Made by a program: the position numbers and the translations under genes
Notes under the pieces: model-generated
Database searches by the model: none
What the model was told of the DNA's origin: nothing
The model's input: only the letters and a program-made list of their open reading frames with translations
DNA from: Isoetes taiwanensis
Lineage: Eukaryota > Streptophyta > Lycopodiopsida > Isoetales > Isoetaceae
Direction: 5' to 3'
Length of the DNA: 64,000 nt
NCBI GenBank assembly: GCA_021234155.1
Contig: JAJEKV010000162.1
Coordinates: 224,449 to 288,448, forward strand
In this document: positions 1-14,060 of the stretch, in pieces
Layout of the letters: every line of letters begins with the position of its first letter
How positions within the stretch are numbered: position 1 is the stretch's first letter

Positions 1-59
1 ATCGGTAGCCAAAACTTTGGTTGGACGTGGAACAATACGATGAAGGATGTAGTAAATTT

Positions 60-240
60 CTTAATATATATACATATATATATAAACTCTTATATATATA
101 TGCAATTCGTTATAAATTTATCTTAGTTTCTCACATATAGATTTTATACGCCAGAGTTCTCTCTTTCTTGTCGGATATATATGTAGCAGCATATATTTTA
201 TATATACGCATATATGTATATAAATTGGTTGTCACGAAGG
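60..240. repeat. AT-rich TA/TATATA low-complexity tract
   Basis: Runs of alternating T and A (tatatata) broken by short mixed sequence. There is no open frame or recognisable gene. It directly precedes the palindromic repeat cluster. Confidence 0.8.
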
Positions 241-246
241 TTGTCT

Positions 247-512
247 GCGGTATAAATTTATGCAGTGTCGCGGTATAAATTTATACCGAGGAAGCTCTCA
301 GCGGTACGAAGGAGACTCTCGCGGTATAAATTTTGCCACCATGAGGCTCTCATGATGAGTCGAGAGAGCTCGCGATATAAGAGCCCCATACGGCTCGAGT
401 CCTCTGGCGATTTATAAATTTATACCGCTACATCCACTTGCGGTATAAATTTATACCATCGACTCTACGGCATGTTATATCCTACGTATATCTATTTGTA
501 TAAATTTATACC
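247..512. repeat. Cluster of a palindromic repeat, core ggtataaatttatacc
   Basis: The 16-bp perfect palindrome ggtataaatttatacc occurs complete at 272-287 and 442-457. Truncated or altered copies start near 247, 321, 412 and 498. Between copies the sequence repeats gct-ctc and gag-ag-ctc motifs, so this looks like a short array of degenerate units of roughly 50-80 bp. The same core with the same 3' neighbour (ccgagga) appears again at 60,611-60,630. No function is known to me. It could be a satellite fragment or the terminus of a mobile element. Confidence 0.7.
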
Positions 513-3500
513 ATCTAAAATTTATTTTGAAAATACGATTATGTCCGCATTGTCTTCATGATATACATGGAGTCTATAGCAAGGCGGATGAGCAAATAGG
601 AAACAAGTATATAAAGGAGATGAAAGCGGCGTCTTAGAGCTCCAACTTTACTTCAAAAGTAGCCAAGTTTGTTCAATGAAGACATACTTTCATGTGAAAT
701 GTTTACAGCCGATGAGGCAATGTCAAAATGTGTTGCATTTTTTTTTCGAGTTTTGTTCATAGTTTTGTATTGATTTTGAAAACTTTGAATAAAATACCTT
801 TTAACACTTTTAGTGTGCTTGTTTTTCAATGTCTATTTTGTTTAGTTTTTGAAAATATTACTATTTCTCAAACCAAACTGGGGGCAAAAGGGTTATCAAA
901 CAATTTTGAATGAAGCCTAAAGTTCACCCCCTCAAAGAAATGATGCTTACAAAAATTTTCAAATTGTCACTTGTCACAATATACCCGCGAAAGGGACCTT
1001 TTGGGGTTTTAAGGGAATCTTTCAAAGATTCCTTTTTAAAGTCGTTTATATGTAAAATTAGTCGTTTCATTTTAAACTTTGTTTGTGATATTGAATGTAA
1101 GATCCGAAATGTCATAAAATAGGCAAATCGAATAGAGTTGTGCCTATTTAAATTAATAACATATAATGTGTATTATCCGCAGGCCCACGTTACATCGCGC
1201 ACAGCCATTGCAAAATAAGGAGGTGACAAAGGGCATAGTTTGGACCGTTTTCCTCATTGTGGCCCAAAACATTTATGGAGGCTCTCAACTTGTTGAACAC
1301 CGATAGTAAATCAAATAAAATTGACTTTTCCGGCGTAAGCGAAACTTATAACTCATAGCCGAGGGTTTAAACGAAATTAAATTTTTTAATTTTGCATAAG
1401 CCCGAAATAATTTGTTCCATTCTGTGAAATCAACTTTAAACTTCCGTAGCCAGCTAATTCTCTATGAAACTTTCTTCGCCTCGCCCGGTAAAAATTACGT
1501 ATGTGAAGCGAAGGTTTGATACCGCGAAGTGCCACGATTTTTCGGTGGCGGAAATATAAAAAATACGTATTTTTACCTAAAAATACATTATTTTTGAGCT
1601 TTATACATCTAGAAAAATAATTTCGTGCGTATAGAGACCTATCCACGGGATGCGATGGGAGAACTTAACTTCTTAGGTTGAAGGGGCTCACCTCCACAGC
1701 GCCCGTTACCTCAAATAAGCGGGGCTTGCCTCTACGGGCTCTCGTGTTTTATTTGGGGAATAATCGGAACTCACATGGGATATGAATAGGTGAAAATAAG
1801 GATTACCCTTCTATGGATCGCGCCCGGCAGCATCATGGTGCCGGTGAATTCTACGGGATGGAATCAACAACGGTTAGGATTGGCGGGGAATTGTGATCTA
1901 TGCCTTCAAAATTCTATTGGTGGACATTTTAACCCTGAAACACAACCGCCGCTGAGCTACAGGACAAAACGCACGCTTTAAACCATTGAGGGCAGGTCCA
2001 TTATTGTAGCCTGGGGACCAGAATGGCGCATGAAACGCTACTTTTAAGGATCATTTGCCCATGATGTTGCCTTGCATATTCTTCGAAAATCAAAGACAAC
2101 TAATCTATCTTCAATCTCTCCATATCTATTGAAACGCCTTTAATTGAGAGAGAGGCCCAGGGGCTATCTGCTTAGTGCCATAAAATTTTCACTTGGTAAT
2201 TCGACTTTGTTACATTTGATGAAGTTATTTCAAAGTCATATTATCCTACATTTCTTTAAACTCATATTCCATTTTTTCTTTTCCATGTTTATTTTATACT
2301 TTCATGTGAATAAAGTTTTGCTGCTCATCTGCAATTCTTAGGATTTCAACTAACTAGTATTGTATCAGTGCCGATTCTCTTTGCTTTTTTATTACCACTT
2401 ATGGCTCTAATGAGACATTTGGAGTTTTTTCTTGTTTTGGATTCCATGGTCCTAAGCGATTTTCTCTCAACACGGTGAATAAGACCAGATTCATTGAGTT
2501 TTTAGGTTCACTGTTGTCTAAGCTTCGATGCAGGCATGGAAATGTAGTGACCAATGAGGAGTCGGAAGTCGCAGGGCTTTTCTTCATCATGCCTCCCCTT
2601 CCATGCGGTCGTCAGGTACAGGTTGACATTATCCTTACCACCACGCCTGGCAGAGGTTGATTAGTAGTAATAATTACAAATTATTCCATACGAATTACCA
2701 TAAATGTTGGAATTGTCTATAAATTACCTTCCTCAGCGGCTCTTCTTTCACGTCTCTCCATCCGGTTGCTAATGCTTTCCAATCCTTCGGACCTTTGACT
2801 CATCGATTGTTGTTTGATCTGAGTAATTTGCCGGTTCATTTTGGTCGTTACCTCTCACGGTGAGAGCGATTTGTTTGCTTCAACACACTGTAGACGGTGA
2901 CAATCCAGGCCGCCACTTTCAATTATCAGATTAGGACACCTATACACACCGGCGGACGTGAAAGAAAAAGAAAAGATCTCGGCGTATTTCCACGAGCTTC
3001 ATGCCAATTGGCAGTTTCATTATATACGTGCTAATCCGTCATTCATTATATTTTGAAGAAATCAACTAATTGGTTTCTAATTTTATCGAGACTCTGTATT
3101 CCGATGTCTTGGACCTGGAACCAGCATCGGGATTCTATCACAAGCATCTTCCGTGCTTTCTATTATGACTAATGTGGTGCCGGTTAACAGGCATAAGTTG
3201 AGGAACGTGTGTGTGGAAACATGTTCAACTTCGATTCATTTTATAAACCTAATATAGTGGAGCAAATCCGTGAGAAATTATTATTTGTTGCCACTCACGA
3301 TACTCCTAGAGCCCAAGTTGTGCCACAAAGGCTCTCAAAACCTTTGAATGGTAACTATAGGAAATTGTTGTGGGCGTTTGTGGTTGTACATCAAAGTGGG
3401 GTATTAATGTATTACGTATTATAGCATGCTAAATTTTGCAACTTTATAATAATGAAATCTCTAGGTTTTAACATAGAATTAGGGGACCGTCCCTAACGGG

Positions 3501-3690
3501 TTCAATAAAGCCAATTAGATTGAGCAAACTTATCTTGTTTTGGAGCAACTTAATTGTCTCAATCTATACCTTTAAACATATGTATGTGTTCATTAGGTGT
3601 CCCCTTTTACATTTAGCTTGGGTACCACCATATGAGGTGGCATTTTATCACCCTAGTATATTGCAATCAAGGCCAAAGGGATTAGCCAAT
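513..3690. other. Unannotated stretch, no recognised gene
   Basis: Only short open frames occur (under about 90 codons on either strand). None shows a family motif I recognise, and none has a convincing series of splice sites. A small palindrome (aatcttt/aaagatt) lies near 1,014-1,034. The segment at 1,640-2,050 is more GC-rich and reads like decayed coding DNA in several frames, but I cannot assign it. Confidence 0.5.
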
Positions 3691-3695
3691 AAGTT

Positions 3696-3842
3696 GAGCA
3701 ATTATATCGTGTGTAGGCAATTATATGAGGCATGTGAGCTGGTTCCTTGTAATTATAAAGAGCCAAAGTTAGCCTTGATAAGTTAGGCAATTATATCATG
3801 TGTGAGCAATTATATAGAGCATGTGAGCTGGATTCCTTATGA
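3696..3842. repeat. Tandem duplication, unit about 80 bp
   Basis: The segment around 3,696-3,755 (gcaattatatcgtgtgt, then a gcatgtgagctgg stretch) is repeated with small changes at about 3,783-3,840. It is a simple direct duplication and no coding potential is evident. Confidence 0.7.
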
Positions 3843-3971
3843 GCTATAATATGCCGACTAAATGGTTTCTAAAAGCGCCTGAGCATACACAACGTCCATG
3901 TGTCATAAGAGTCTAACTATATTTGGAACCAACCACTTTGTGTATTGAAGATTGATTTTTTTATTGGATAT

Positions 3972-4115
3972 AAGCTCACAAAGACTAGAAATATGACCAA
4001 ATAGATAAAAGGAAATTCAAGATGGCAACGTTTTAGATTAGATGAAGCATATATAGCTCACAAAGAGATAAATAGATAAAGTAAGGTAATGACAACGTTT
4101 CATCTAAAATCAGAT
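3972..4115. repeat. Imperfect tandem duplication, unit about 80 bp
   Basis: Both halves start with agctcacaaaga, continue through an aaatagataaa stretch, and reach a caacgttt motif near 4,028 and 4,098. The second copy is shortened internally. It lies 130 bp after the preceding duplication but the sequence is unrelated. Confidence 0.6.
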
Positions 4116-7100
4116 ATGTACGTGTAATAGGTGTGGCAGTGTATGTACAATCATCACCTTCACATACATTCTCTTCATGTTCATTCCAGTTGGACCCTTT
4201 TTCTCATTCAGTTTTAGGTTGCTTGGTTAAATTCCAAAGTCTAACTCTGTTAATCAATCTTTCATATAGTACTCTCTTTCGATCTGATGCCCAAGTCAAC
4301 ATGATGCTCCTCCAACAAAGGATACAGCTGTGGTTAACCTGCTAAAGTCGGAATCATGACTTAATCGGTCTGCATTGGTATAGCTTGAGCTGATTATATC
4401 ATTCCTGCTTAATTAATTACTCCCATTAGATGAGCAAGAATTTGCTGCCTTCAATATGGGAATACCATTAACCTAATTAACATTCCAACAAAAAATGAAA
4501 TACCAAGTTGAGACAGCTAAATATAGATTGAATAAAGAAAGAGTAGTACATTACACTCTCAAGTCTACATAATATAGCTTGAAGCTTGGTGAAAAAGTAC
4601 TGCATGAACATGTTTCCATATGAAATTTAGAGTCAATAATCTCTGTGTACTTTCCATTGTGCAATGTGTGGCGTCAAACCATCCACCATTGCCGCTAGCT
4701 CAATACAGTTGGTTATGACTAATTTTAAATATGGTTTCATCTGCCGAGGGCATGCAATACCTCTTCCTGCATATAGATCAGGGCCAAGCATGATCACAGC
4801 AAATCTGGCCTACATTACAAATCATTGGATACAGAGTAAGAGTAAAGGAAGCTTGTTCTAGGCTTGTTGCCACCTTGTAAGCATGCAGATCCTTGCTTCC
4901 TTTTCTCAAAATCTTAATTCAGGTTTCTAAAAGCCTTTTCATGACTTGCTCTAGCCATGGCTTTTCAAGCTAACAAACAAAATAATAGCGTTACCTGGTG
5001 GTCGGACATGTTTTACATTTGTATTGCTGTTTTCTTCTGTCATCTGGGGCAAATTCATGCAGACTTGTGAAAGATTACATCTTGGCATGTATGGTACCTC
5101 TGATGTATACATGTGTAGCATCACATGATATCTCTGATGTATATGTCTGTAAGTGCTCAAAATAGCTTTCAAACTTGGCATTCCTTTCTCATTCAATGCA
5201 CCGGTCTGGTAGCTTATTCAGTAACAATAACATTTAATGGTTAGTCCAGATAAAGGTGTAATAACGAACTTGGATGTTTCAAAATAATAATAAAACATCG
5301 ATAGGCTCATTAGATGGGATGTTTCCAATGACAAATTCGTGAGAAGGTAATGTGCATATTAGAGGAGACTATTCTTGATCATGATGAACAGCCGCCAGGC
5401 TGCAAGAGGAAGTACCCGGTGAGGGTGTCATTTAGCTGGTATTCTGCCTGAGCAATCTGTCCAGTTCTGTGGCATCTTCGTTTGCATGAACCATACGTTT
5501 CTAGATATCTTATTGCTGACTATTAATCCATCTAGGGGCCTCTTTGGACCTTGATCTCCGCTAAATAAGGACAGATGTAACTTTGTATTTTCCGATAGCC
5601 ATATACTAATAGTTGCATATGACCAACAAACAACTTATCTGTACCCATGATGTATGTCTCTCTAACTTTCTAGCAATCAAAGAGCCTCCATTGTGACATG
5701 AATAGTGCCAGAGTAAAAAGCTTTGCAAAAAGTAAAAATTAGAGCAGCTGTATAAAAAGCCTCACAGAAGCTATTAGAATTTGTTTCCTTACTGGATTCT
5801 GTGTTGGCCTATTGTTAGATCAAACATCAGCGGATTAAACCAAAACAATCACTGATATAAAGCTCTTCGTTAAAATGCTGGATCAGTCATTTCCTGCCGG
5901 TTTTGCCCTTAGAAAAATCCGCCACAGTTAGACGCAGGTCATTTTGGCATCCCAATTTTCCATGACCATATCATTACCTGATCGTGGGGCAAAACCTTAG
6001 AATGTATCAGCACCATGCTGTTTTGCATAACGAAATCAAATACATGCCAAGCACCTTCATTATTTGGGGCTGAACTGCAGTTGTGTAAGCCTAAACCAAT
6101 GGTCCATTTCACAGGTAAAACTCGCCTTGAGACCAAAACAAAGAGCATATGATGGCAGATCGCCATGGACGTATTGCAACGGAAAGGAAGATATGAAATT
6201 TTGGAAGGGACAGCCACTGCTCTGCCGTAAATAAGCCTTAGCAAGGTACCGTTGGAAGAAAGAAATAAACCATGTTAAAAGGTCAGGCGAAAAAGTTAAA
6301 TTTGGACCTTGAGTGTAGTGGGGTAATTTGTACACAGGATCTGGAGTGGATCGAAATCGAGGGAATTACCGGCATGCGTTATGTATAAATATTGGATCCT
6401 ACACTTTTGAAGGTCAAGCGAAGTCATTCCCGGAAAGGGATTTGGTTCTTAAAATAAGGTATTATCCTCGGAAGAGATAATTATTGAACACCGTTGCGAT
6501 TATCAAACAGTTCACGCTCAATGATTCAGTTCTCTGAATTTCTTGCTGTTGAGGTTGTCGCGAGGAAATTTTACGGTGCTTTGAAGGAAGAAAGGTGAAT
6601 ACATGGACGCATTGAAAGTAAATGTCTTACCCATCCGATATGTTTATTACTGTTTAAGAATAGAGAATGTCAAGAAAACTTCAAAAATGTTCTTGTAAGT
6701 GATTATTCGATTGTTCGGATGACATTTGTATGTGATGAATATCATCGCGTCTTGCATGAAGAGTTGAGAAAGATACGATGGGATAAAGAGAAAGCGTTGA
6801 ATGGTGTGACCGGCGAGAACAATTCACCTTCAAATCTCTGAGGAAGATGGAGGAAAGTAAAAGGGAAGCAGCGGATGGGCGTGGGTTCCGGTCGGAACAA
6901 GGCGATCTTTGATGGTACCCGATGCGGTCATTGACATTGCTATCTTCAAAGGTGATTGATTGTTTAAAGCAAAAGTCGGCGTGGTGCTTTTATTTGATGC
7001 GAAATTATTTTGGAATGAGAATGTGACTTAAGCGTCTTCATTTTTTGGGTGAATGGTGTGGTAGAGCGTAGGAAGAATTGTACAACAAAGCTGCATGTAC

Positions 7101-10100
7101 CTCTATTTTCTTTAAGTGAAAAGCAGTTAAACAAATAAGCTAACAATTGTTATTGGGTTTCAAATCCAGTGTTGTTTAATAACCTGTATCCCTTTGCAAA
7201 GATAGCAGGCCGTCTCAATGTGTGGAGTGCGTGGCAATGCGTGTTGTGCTGGTTCGCGCAGTGGCCGCGGTGTGGTATGTTCACGGTTAACATCGTTGGC
7301 CTTCTTTTTCGACAAAATATATACCGCAGGTAACCCTCGCGAATATATTGTCTTTGGGGTTTATATTTGTTCGCCTGCGTGTACCGGTCATTCTCTATTC
7401 TCTTGGACACTAAGACATTTTAGTTTGGCGCCGTCGGCGCGGGCACTTACTTTTAAATCGGGTTTTGTGCACTAAAGGCTGGTCCGCCAATGTCAAGCGG
7501 TCGGGAGAAAGCGGGAACGGTTCGAGGCATGGTATGACGGTCGTCGAGGAAAGAGGCAATTATCGAGCTGTCACACCGGATGAGTTGGCTCAACGACACG
7601 AAGCATGGCAGCCAGTCTACAATAACCACCTAACGGTAGATATAATCTCGAGGCTAACAAACCGCGGTGGCGATGTATGGTGTTACATTCATGGTTTCAT
7701 AGCCGTTCTGCGGCCAGGCAGCGTCCTTCTCCATTTGGGAAGATTGGTATTGGCTAAAGTCGCTTTCGACTTTCCAAAGAGGTGACCAAAGATTCGAAGG
7801 TGCGTTAGCTGCCGACCGACTTATATGTGAAGGATGGGAAGGATAATTTATATCGATTGACATCATGTTTACTGCCCATGATATATACAGTTCCTATGAA
7901 TGGGAAACCACGAGGTGAAAGGCGATACGAGAACCTCGATCTTGTAGTATTGTCTGAAGAAAGAAGGAAGCGGTGGCTTCGACGGGGAGCGAGGGATGAA
8001 GAGCGTGAGCGAGCAGAGAAGGCCTCTTGATAGATGAATTCGCGGAAGCCTTGCCGATTAACATAGGAGGGAAGGACTATCTTCTTCTCGTGATATATCT
8101 TCGTCTTGAGGGAAGATGAAGTCCTTGGACAAATCTATGCTTTAAGTTGTTGGTCTGAGCTTCATGACTGGCCGGGAAGTGCTAAGGGACTACACGATCT
8201 ACTAACATGATGGAACTTCAATAGCTCGAGAATGCTTTTGATATGAGTTAGGAGATGGCAGAAATGGGCTTGAAGGAGATCTCAGAAGTAAAGTTCGGTA
8301 CATGGAAACTAAAAGGATAGTGCAAAACAGAGGTATCAAGAAGCGAATCAAGCTCTTGGGTCATCCATCATTTCTACCAAAGAGGGTTGTGCATCACGAT
8401 GTGGAAGTGGAGGTAAGACTACCTGCATCATTTTGCTTATTTTGTTAAAAGTGCCTAAAACGGTGTTTTATTCACTGGCGGAGAGATTTTGTGGGCGATT
8501 TTTCGCCAGAACATGACAGTTACTTAGCGAGAGATGCAAGTATAAGCCCACTATATGGGCTTACCTTTATAAAGAAAGGAGAGAGATGGTTGTGTTCCAT
8601 TCTAAGTACGGTGACCATATGGACGAGGAAGGGTCTTGAAACTCAAGACCCTCTCGTTGATTGGTAATCACATCCATTATCACCAATTCGTCAGTGAGTG
8701 GTGGGAGAAGATATCTATACTTATATATTTTGGTGGCTTTGGTATGCTATTCTATGACTTGCGGTGAAACATTACAGCTGTCGTGATGGATAAGGCTACA
8801 ATTATTTGGGTATGCCATCTGAAGGAAAACTAAAAATTCCTTAGGATTTGAAGAATTGACTTTATCAAAACTAAATTGGCGAGAAATACCCTCAAAGCTT
8901 TGGCCAATTAAGTCTTGAAGTCCATTTCGAAGCTACTCTCGTAACTTCGATTAGATGAGGAAGGTGAGGAGGAGGATTTAGGTAATGAGTAAAACAACAG
9001 TAATAATGGCGTTTACAGGGTTTGGTTGCTCGAGCTAAGGTTGGGTTGAGGGTTAGGTGGGGGCTTTTTGCTTGCCCTGCAGTTGGTACCAACTAAAATC
9101 AAATTTGGGAATGACTTACAGAGCGTTAATGAACTCCATCAAACCTCTAATGTTTTTGCTATAATTTTCCAACAACAACAAAAGTATCCTTGGTTTCCAT
9201 CATTTGTCTTCTTTTGAATCATGGGGTCCCTTTCCAATGTGTGACCTTCATCTCGATGATCCTTCCCCTTTTTATTTTTCTTTGTGCTTTCTAGATATTG
9301 TAGTCATATTTGTCTACAGAGGCGCACGTAATACGTTTAAGCTTTCTACTATTTCATGTTGGGTATCTCTCCTTGATGCTTTCTTCGTTTTCTTTAAAAC
9401 AAGCATAGCCGTTGTTCTCTATTATACTCTAAAGTTTAGATTCATTTTTTTTGTGTTGTGATGGTGGTCGATCTTTGACTAAAGGCGCTGGGGCCTAGGC
9501 GCCCGTCAACATACCACTCCCGACCCATGTTGTTCCATCTGCCCGGTTGGTTTGCGGGGATCCGGTGTTCATCTTACCTATTTCTTCTTGCTTTTGGTTT
9601 GATTTTTAAGGTTTTTGAGTTCGCCTTACAGTCTTGTTCTGCATGAGGATGGCGGGTCTAGTTTCTGGATGCATCGCGCTTGCCGCTTTCTTACAGCGCT
9701 GAAATGGGTTTTATGTATTTACGCTTTAACTTTCGATCTATCTTGATTGCTTGCGGCGGTGGGATATTGGCTTACTATGCCGGGGAAGTATCGCGAGGGA
9801 AAAGATTTAAACTTTAATTGTCCGTGCGGCTTTTTAACTTTGTGTTGCAATTCACGGGTCATACCCATTACTTCTCGAGCATTCCCCTCATCCTTTCATT
9901 TTACCGAGTTATTTTGACTTTCATTAGTTGTTTCTCTTTGTGATCTTGCCGGTGGATCTCTCATCAAGGCTTATGCATGTAATGAGAACAATTATCTATT
10001 CTTAAAGATAGAAGTGTTCGTCTCATTATTTGATCTCACCTTAATGGTTATTACAAGAACTAGAATTATGACGTACCTTAATGGACTTGTTTGGGTTAGA

Positions 10101-12600
10101 TTCCCAAGGCAAAACTTAGAAGCTGTTTTGAGAGGCATAGAAATAGAATAAGAACTCAATGAAAAGAAGGAATAAGATAGAAGTTATTTACAAAGAAACA
10201 ACAAAAGAAAGATGATTATTTCATATGGTATAAATCATTATGGAGAATGTTGTCACATGGATGAAAAAAATATGCGGCATTACTTGTCACACATAACAAT
10301 CATCGCAAAGTGATGGATTAGTTCCTTTATCACATGATATTACCTACGGTTGTATTAATTACACACACGTTTGTATGGATACGCATAAAAAAAGGCATTT
10401 TATTTTGTGACATAAATTAAAGATCATTATGGACCAAAACCATAGATACAATGTGATGGAGAAATCATCATCGTTATGGCTTGAAATGGCAATGGTTCCA
10501 CAACCTTAAAGTATGCCTTTGTTCACCAAACCAATGTCAATGAAGATGACAAACATTCATTATCTTAATGCAAAAACTGGTAGTTACTCCATGTTCTATG
10601 ATAAAACAACAACGATATTCTAGAAAGCAATGCTAGTTCATGTGAAATAAGGTATGTAATTTCATTGAAAAGTACTTTAGGATTATACAAACAATTGAAG
10701 TTGAATTCATTGAGTGGTAAGTGGCCTTACTAATCAATCCACATATTTAAAACTGAGCAATAAAAAGGAAAAGCCAGTGAGTCGAGAAAAATGGGCGTTA
10801 GTAACACACTTTCGCGCACGCCTTCCCTCAAACTGACTCTCAAAAAGGACTTGCAAAGGATTCTGACCCGATGGATGAGGCGTTACATTCTCGAGGGTTG
10901 GGGTTCCTCAAATTCTCTTAGGGCGTCAAGATTGATTGTTGATTGTTGAAAATTTGATCAGATTGTATGGCTTAGATCGAGTTGGTTTTCTTGAGGTAGT
11001 TTTAGCTTCTTCTGCCTGCGCATCCCGCTTTGCTTTGCTTTGTGAGGGAAGGATCCGCCAAAGGATTTACCTGCCTTACCGATTCCGCGACCCTGCGACT
11101 TGAACAATTTGAAGAAACCTCTTTCTGTTAGTTGTCCGGTGGATTTGGAAGTAGGAGCCAATTTCAGCGGGCTACGTTCTTGCGATATGGAGCCGACAGA
11201 ACCGCCATTCGGGGATATAGAACCACGGTGGTGGTTTGGAGGGTTTTTCTATGGCTGTTAGTTTCTCGAGTTCTTTGTAAAATTTTCTTCTGTTTGATTA
11301 TTTTTGAAATTTGTAGCGATCCCTAATGCGTGTCTCCTCGTGACATCGTTGTCCACGTCTTTCTTGCTTTCTTGTTTTTACCTTCATTTCCCCTCACACT
11401 TTTCCCCCATCCTTTCAATGATAGATTTTTGGGTGAGACACGGCAAGCCTATCTAGTACCCTCTGCCTCCCTTGATTGGACCCTTCACAGAACTTTCCTC
11501 TCAACCATGTGTCTTTCTCCAAAATCTTCTCGGACCCCTTCTTTTGAGAAATTCTCTTAGCCTCGCGTGGTAACTTGACCTTTCATGAGATCCGCCCAAG
11601 TTGTTAGAGCTAATCCGACCATGCGCCGAGGGATCAAGCGTCTTCTTCAGTAAAGGCCTTTGCTTTCAAGCTGGGAAAAAATCGATATCAGGTATATTGC
11701 CAAGCCTTCGAGCATGATAAAGGCGGTGGCCCGGGCAGTTAAAGCTTCGATGCCCTATTCAATCTTCTAAAAACCCGACCAAAATGCTACGATGTCATCA
11801 TGGATCTGATGAAGGACGGAAATTTCTCAAGCTTTTGAACAGGGGAAAAATGAGTCTGATTTCTCTGAGCGGTCGATGACAAGAGATTTGCCCTCAACAC
11901 CGAACAAAATCGACATCTGACCTTACGCTCACATCTAAAATGACAATCAAGTTGAGCCCTCTTCCCGAAATTCGCTGCGGTCGAAAAATGGGGTTTTAGA
12001 ACTACTATGGATGAACTTATAGCAAAACTAACAAATGTTATCAGAATCTATGCTCTGAAGATGGTTGGAACAAAGTATCCTTTAAAATGAAGATTGGAAA
12101 TTTGGTGCGAATCTTTCCCGCATACATGGCGAGGAAAAGGAAATGGAACAAAGTTTCAAAGAATATCTGAGGAAGGCGACCATCCTGCGTCACGATTGGT
12201 CTCCCTTGAAGATACCAAAAGCAAAATTTCTGATCAATGAGAGATGCCGTACTCTAACAACCGACTTAAATGCATAGACAAGAATGGAGTATTTTATTCT
12301 GAAGAAGCCGACAACGTACACATGGCCGCACCAAACTCAGGGAAGCAAATCTCCTTGAGATCAAGTACAAGGAAAAAGAAAACAAAGTCACCGAATTGGA
12401 GTCCGATTCTTGAAAAGTAGGATAAGATAAAAAATGTATCTCTTACTCTGATATTGATACCAAATTTCTATCTCTAAAGCTTACGTTAAAAATGTTGGAA
12501 AAAGCATAGAATGTACTAATCTGCTGGGAAGCGGTTCACGTTACGTGAGAAAATCCGCTCTTCTTGATCTCTCTCTCTATCCATTGACCACTCACTTTAA
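4116..12600. other. Unannotated stretch, decayed repetitive DNA suspected
   Basis: No gene is recognised. Minus-strand open frames near 4,951-5,196 and 5,939-6,335, and plus-strand frames near 7,218-8,030, are short, lack known motifs and may be relics. A clean 9-bp stem with a 3-nt loop (gggtcttga/tcaagaccc) sits at about 8,629-8,651. The part from about 11,100 onward becomes richer in coding-like sequence and may be the 5' region of the LINE described next, but I see no motif that proves it. Confidence 0.45.
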
Positions 12601-12799
12601 CATTTTTTAGATAGAGCCTCATCGTCATTTTCGACCTCGCCACAGCTCCAGAAGTGTTGTCAAGTTTTATTTCCAAAGGTCATCCCTTTGTAAAATTGCC
12701 TCATTCACAAGTGGATGCCAAGACCTACCACCAAGTTATTTGCCAAAGATAGCATCTATACCAAAAATGTGCTCAAAGGAAAATTAATTCTTTTGGCAT

Positions 12800-12985
12800 C
12801 TGTCTACATCATGAAATGGTTCCAATTCACCCGGAGACCACTCTAACATTCTATTGTCACTTTGGGCTAAATTCCCGAATCTTCCCCCCTCACTTATGGA
12901 CCTCGAATCACCTAGAGCCATGAGCAATCATCTGAGCCATGTTCATGATATCAGTATCCCCAAACCAATTTTCCTTCCATGTGCG
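12800..12985 (+). pseudogene. LINE ORF1 fragment, DUF4283-like
   Basis: From 12,863 the frame reads WAKFPNLPPSLMDLES, then PRAMSNHL. This matches the pattern of the DUF4283 domain in plant LINE ORF1 proteins, where a W-x-[KR]-[FL]-P-x-L-P block follows a stretch ending in a tryptophan- or phenylalanine-proline motif. Just upstream a different frame reads MKWF, so at least one frameshift separates the two blocks. In intact elements this protein coats the LINE RNA. The remainder of ORF1, including any zinc knuckle, is not recognisable. A host gene with a DUF4283-like domain is possible but less likely, given the RT relics downstream on the same strand. Confidence 0.55.
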
Positions 12986-13899
12986 CTTTCCAAACCCTTA
13001 TCTTACGATTGGTCTCCTTAGGTTATCAAAACATCCCATCTATTAACTTAGAAATTCTGATCAGTTTTGGTAATACCCTAGGCCTTAAAATCATAGAATG
13101 TCACCAAACAAAGAGCCTGGCCGCCCATCCTTGAGGTCAAGCAGATTACGGATTAAAGAATCTAATCTGAATGAGAATACCTCGAGGCCGAGGAAAAAGC
13201 TAGCGACTGTAATATCCCAGCTGTTGCCCTTTGTTACCCTAGCGAGAGTTGTTAAGGGCTGGAACATGGATCACTCGACCGGTCGAGACCTCCCACTTTA
13301 GCTCTGGACTTTTAACAAACCATGGGACCTATCATTGGGATCTCCCAAACATGTAATGTGAAGAAGGCTCGGTTTGATCCCCACCTCAAGAACCTTATTG
13401 AGCTTCTGTGAGGTACTAGGAACTACTCAATTTGTTAACCTCCTGTGATTAAATTTACGGCGGCTGACAAAAAGTTACTATCAAGAGATCCCTTGGTGAG
13501 AATGGAACAAGTCATCGGCGGGAGAAAGAAACCAACACAATTACATGACTATGAGACCCCTGTTAGAGAAGTCCAAGGGGGCATCCCTCTCCTTATAAAC
13601 CTCCTATTATCCAAATGAATAGTTCTCTTAAAAGGTACACGGAATTTACAAGAATTAATGATTCCGGTAAAAGGATAGGCGGAATTAACTATCTTCCTTA
13701 TCCCGGTTTTCTTCTTGTTCAAAGGCATGAAGTTGCATGGCCGATTACAGCTCTAAAATTGCTAGAACTCTCCTCGGGCATGGGCTTGGGTGCCCACTAG
13801 GTAATGTGCTTTCGAGTTACCTTGTCTATTTTGGAAAAGAGTCTTAGCATGTGATCGATATATGATGATGACTGGGGCGGAGATGTGTAAAATTCTTAT

Positions 13900-14060
13900 T
13901 TTCAAGTTCGACAATCTTAAATTGCATATTATCAATATTTATGCTCTAACAACCCTAAGGAAGGTGATCTTTGGAACAAAATGGAAATAGTTTAACAATG
14001 TTGAGAGGCCGGATAAGAAATCATTATGGAGGCGATTTCAACATGGTCACTCATAGTTTA
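13900..14060 (+). pseudogene. LINE ORF2 endonuclease fragment (AP-like)
   Basis: The frame across 13,910-13,990 reads NLKLHIINIYA, then NNPKEGDLWNKM. After a break, 14,028-14,052 encodes GGDFNMV. The IYA-x-N block and the GDFN block are hallmarks of the apurinic endonuclease domain at the start of L1 ORF2, and the spacing is about right. The domain normally nicks the target DNA to prime reverse transcription. Stops and a frameshift lie between the blocks. The upstream part of the domain cannot be read with confidence. Confidence 0.7.

Noticed and set aside
1790-1981. GGHFNP motif in a short ORF, suggestive of Cu/Zn superoxide dismutase or an aquaporin loop
   Set aside because: The motif stands alone and none of the other conserved residues of either family can be found nearby in any frame.
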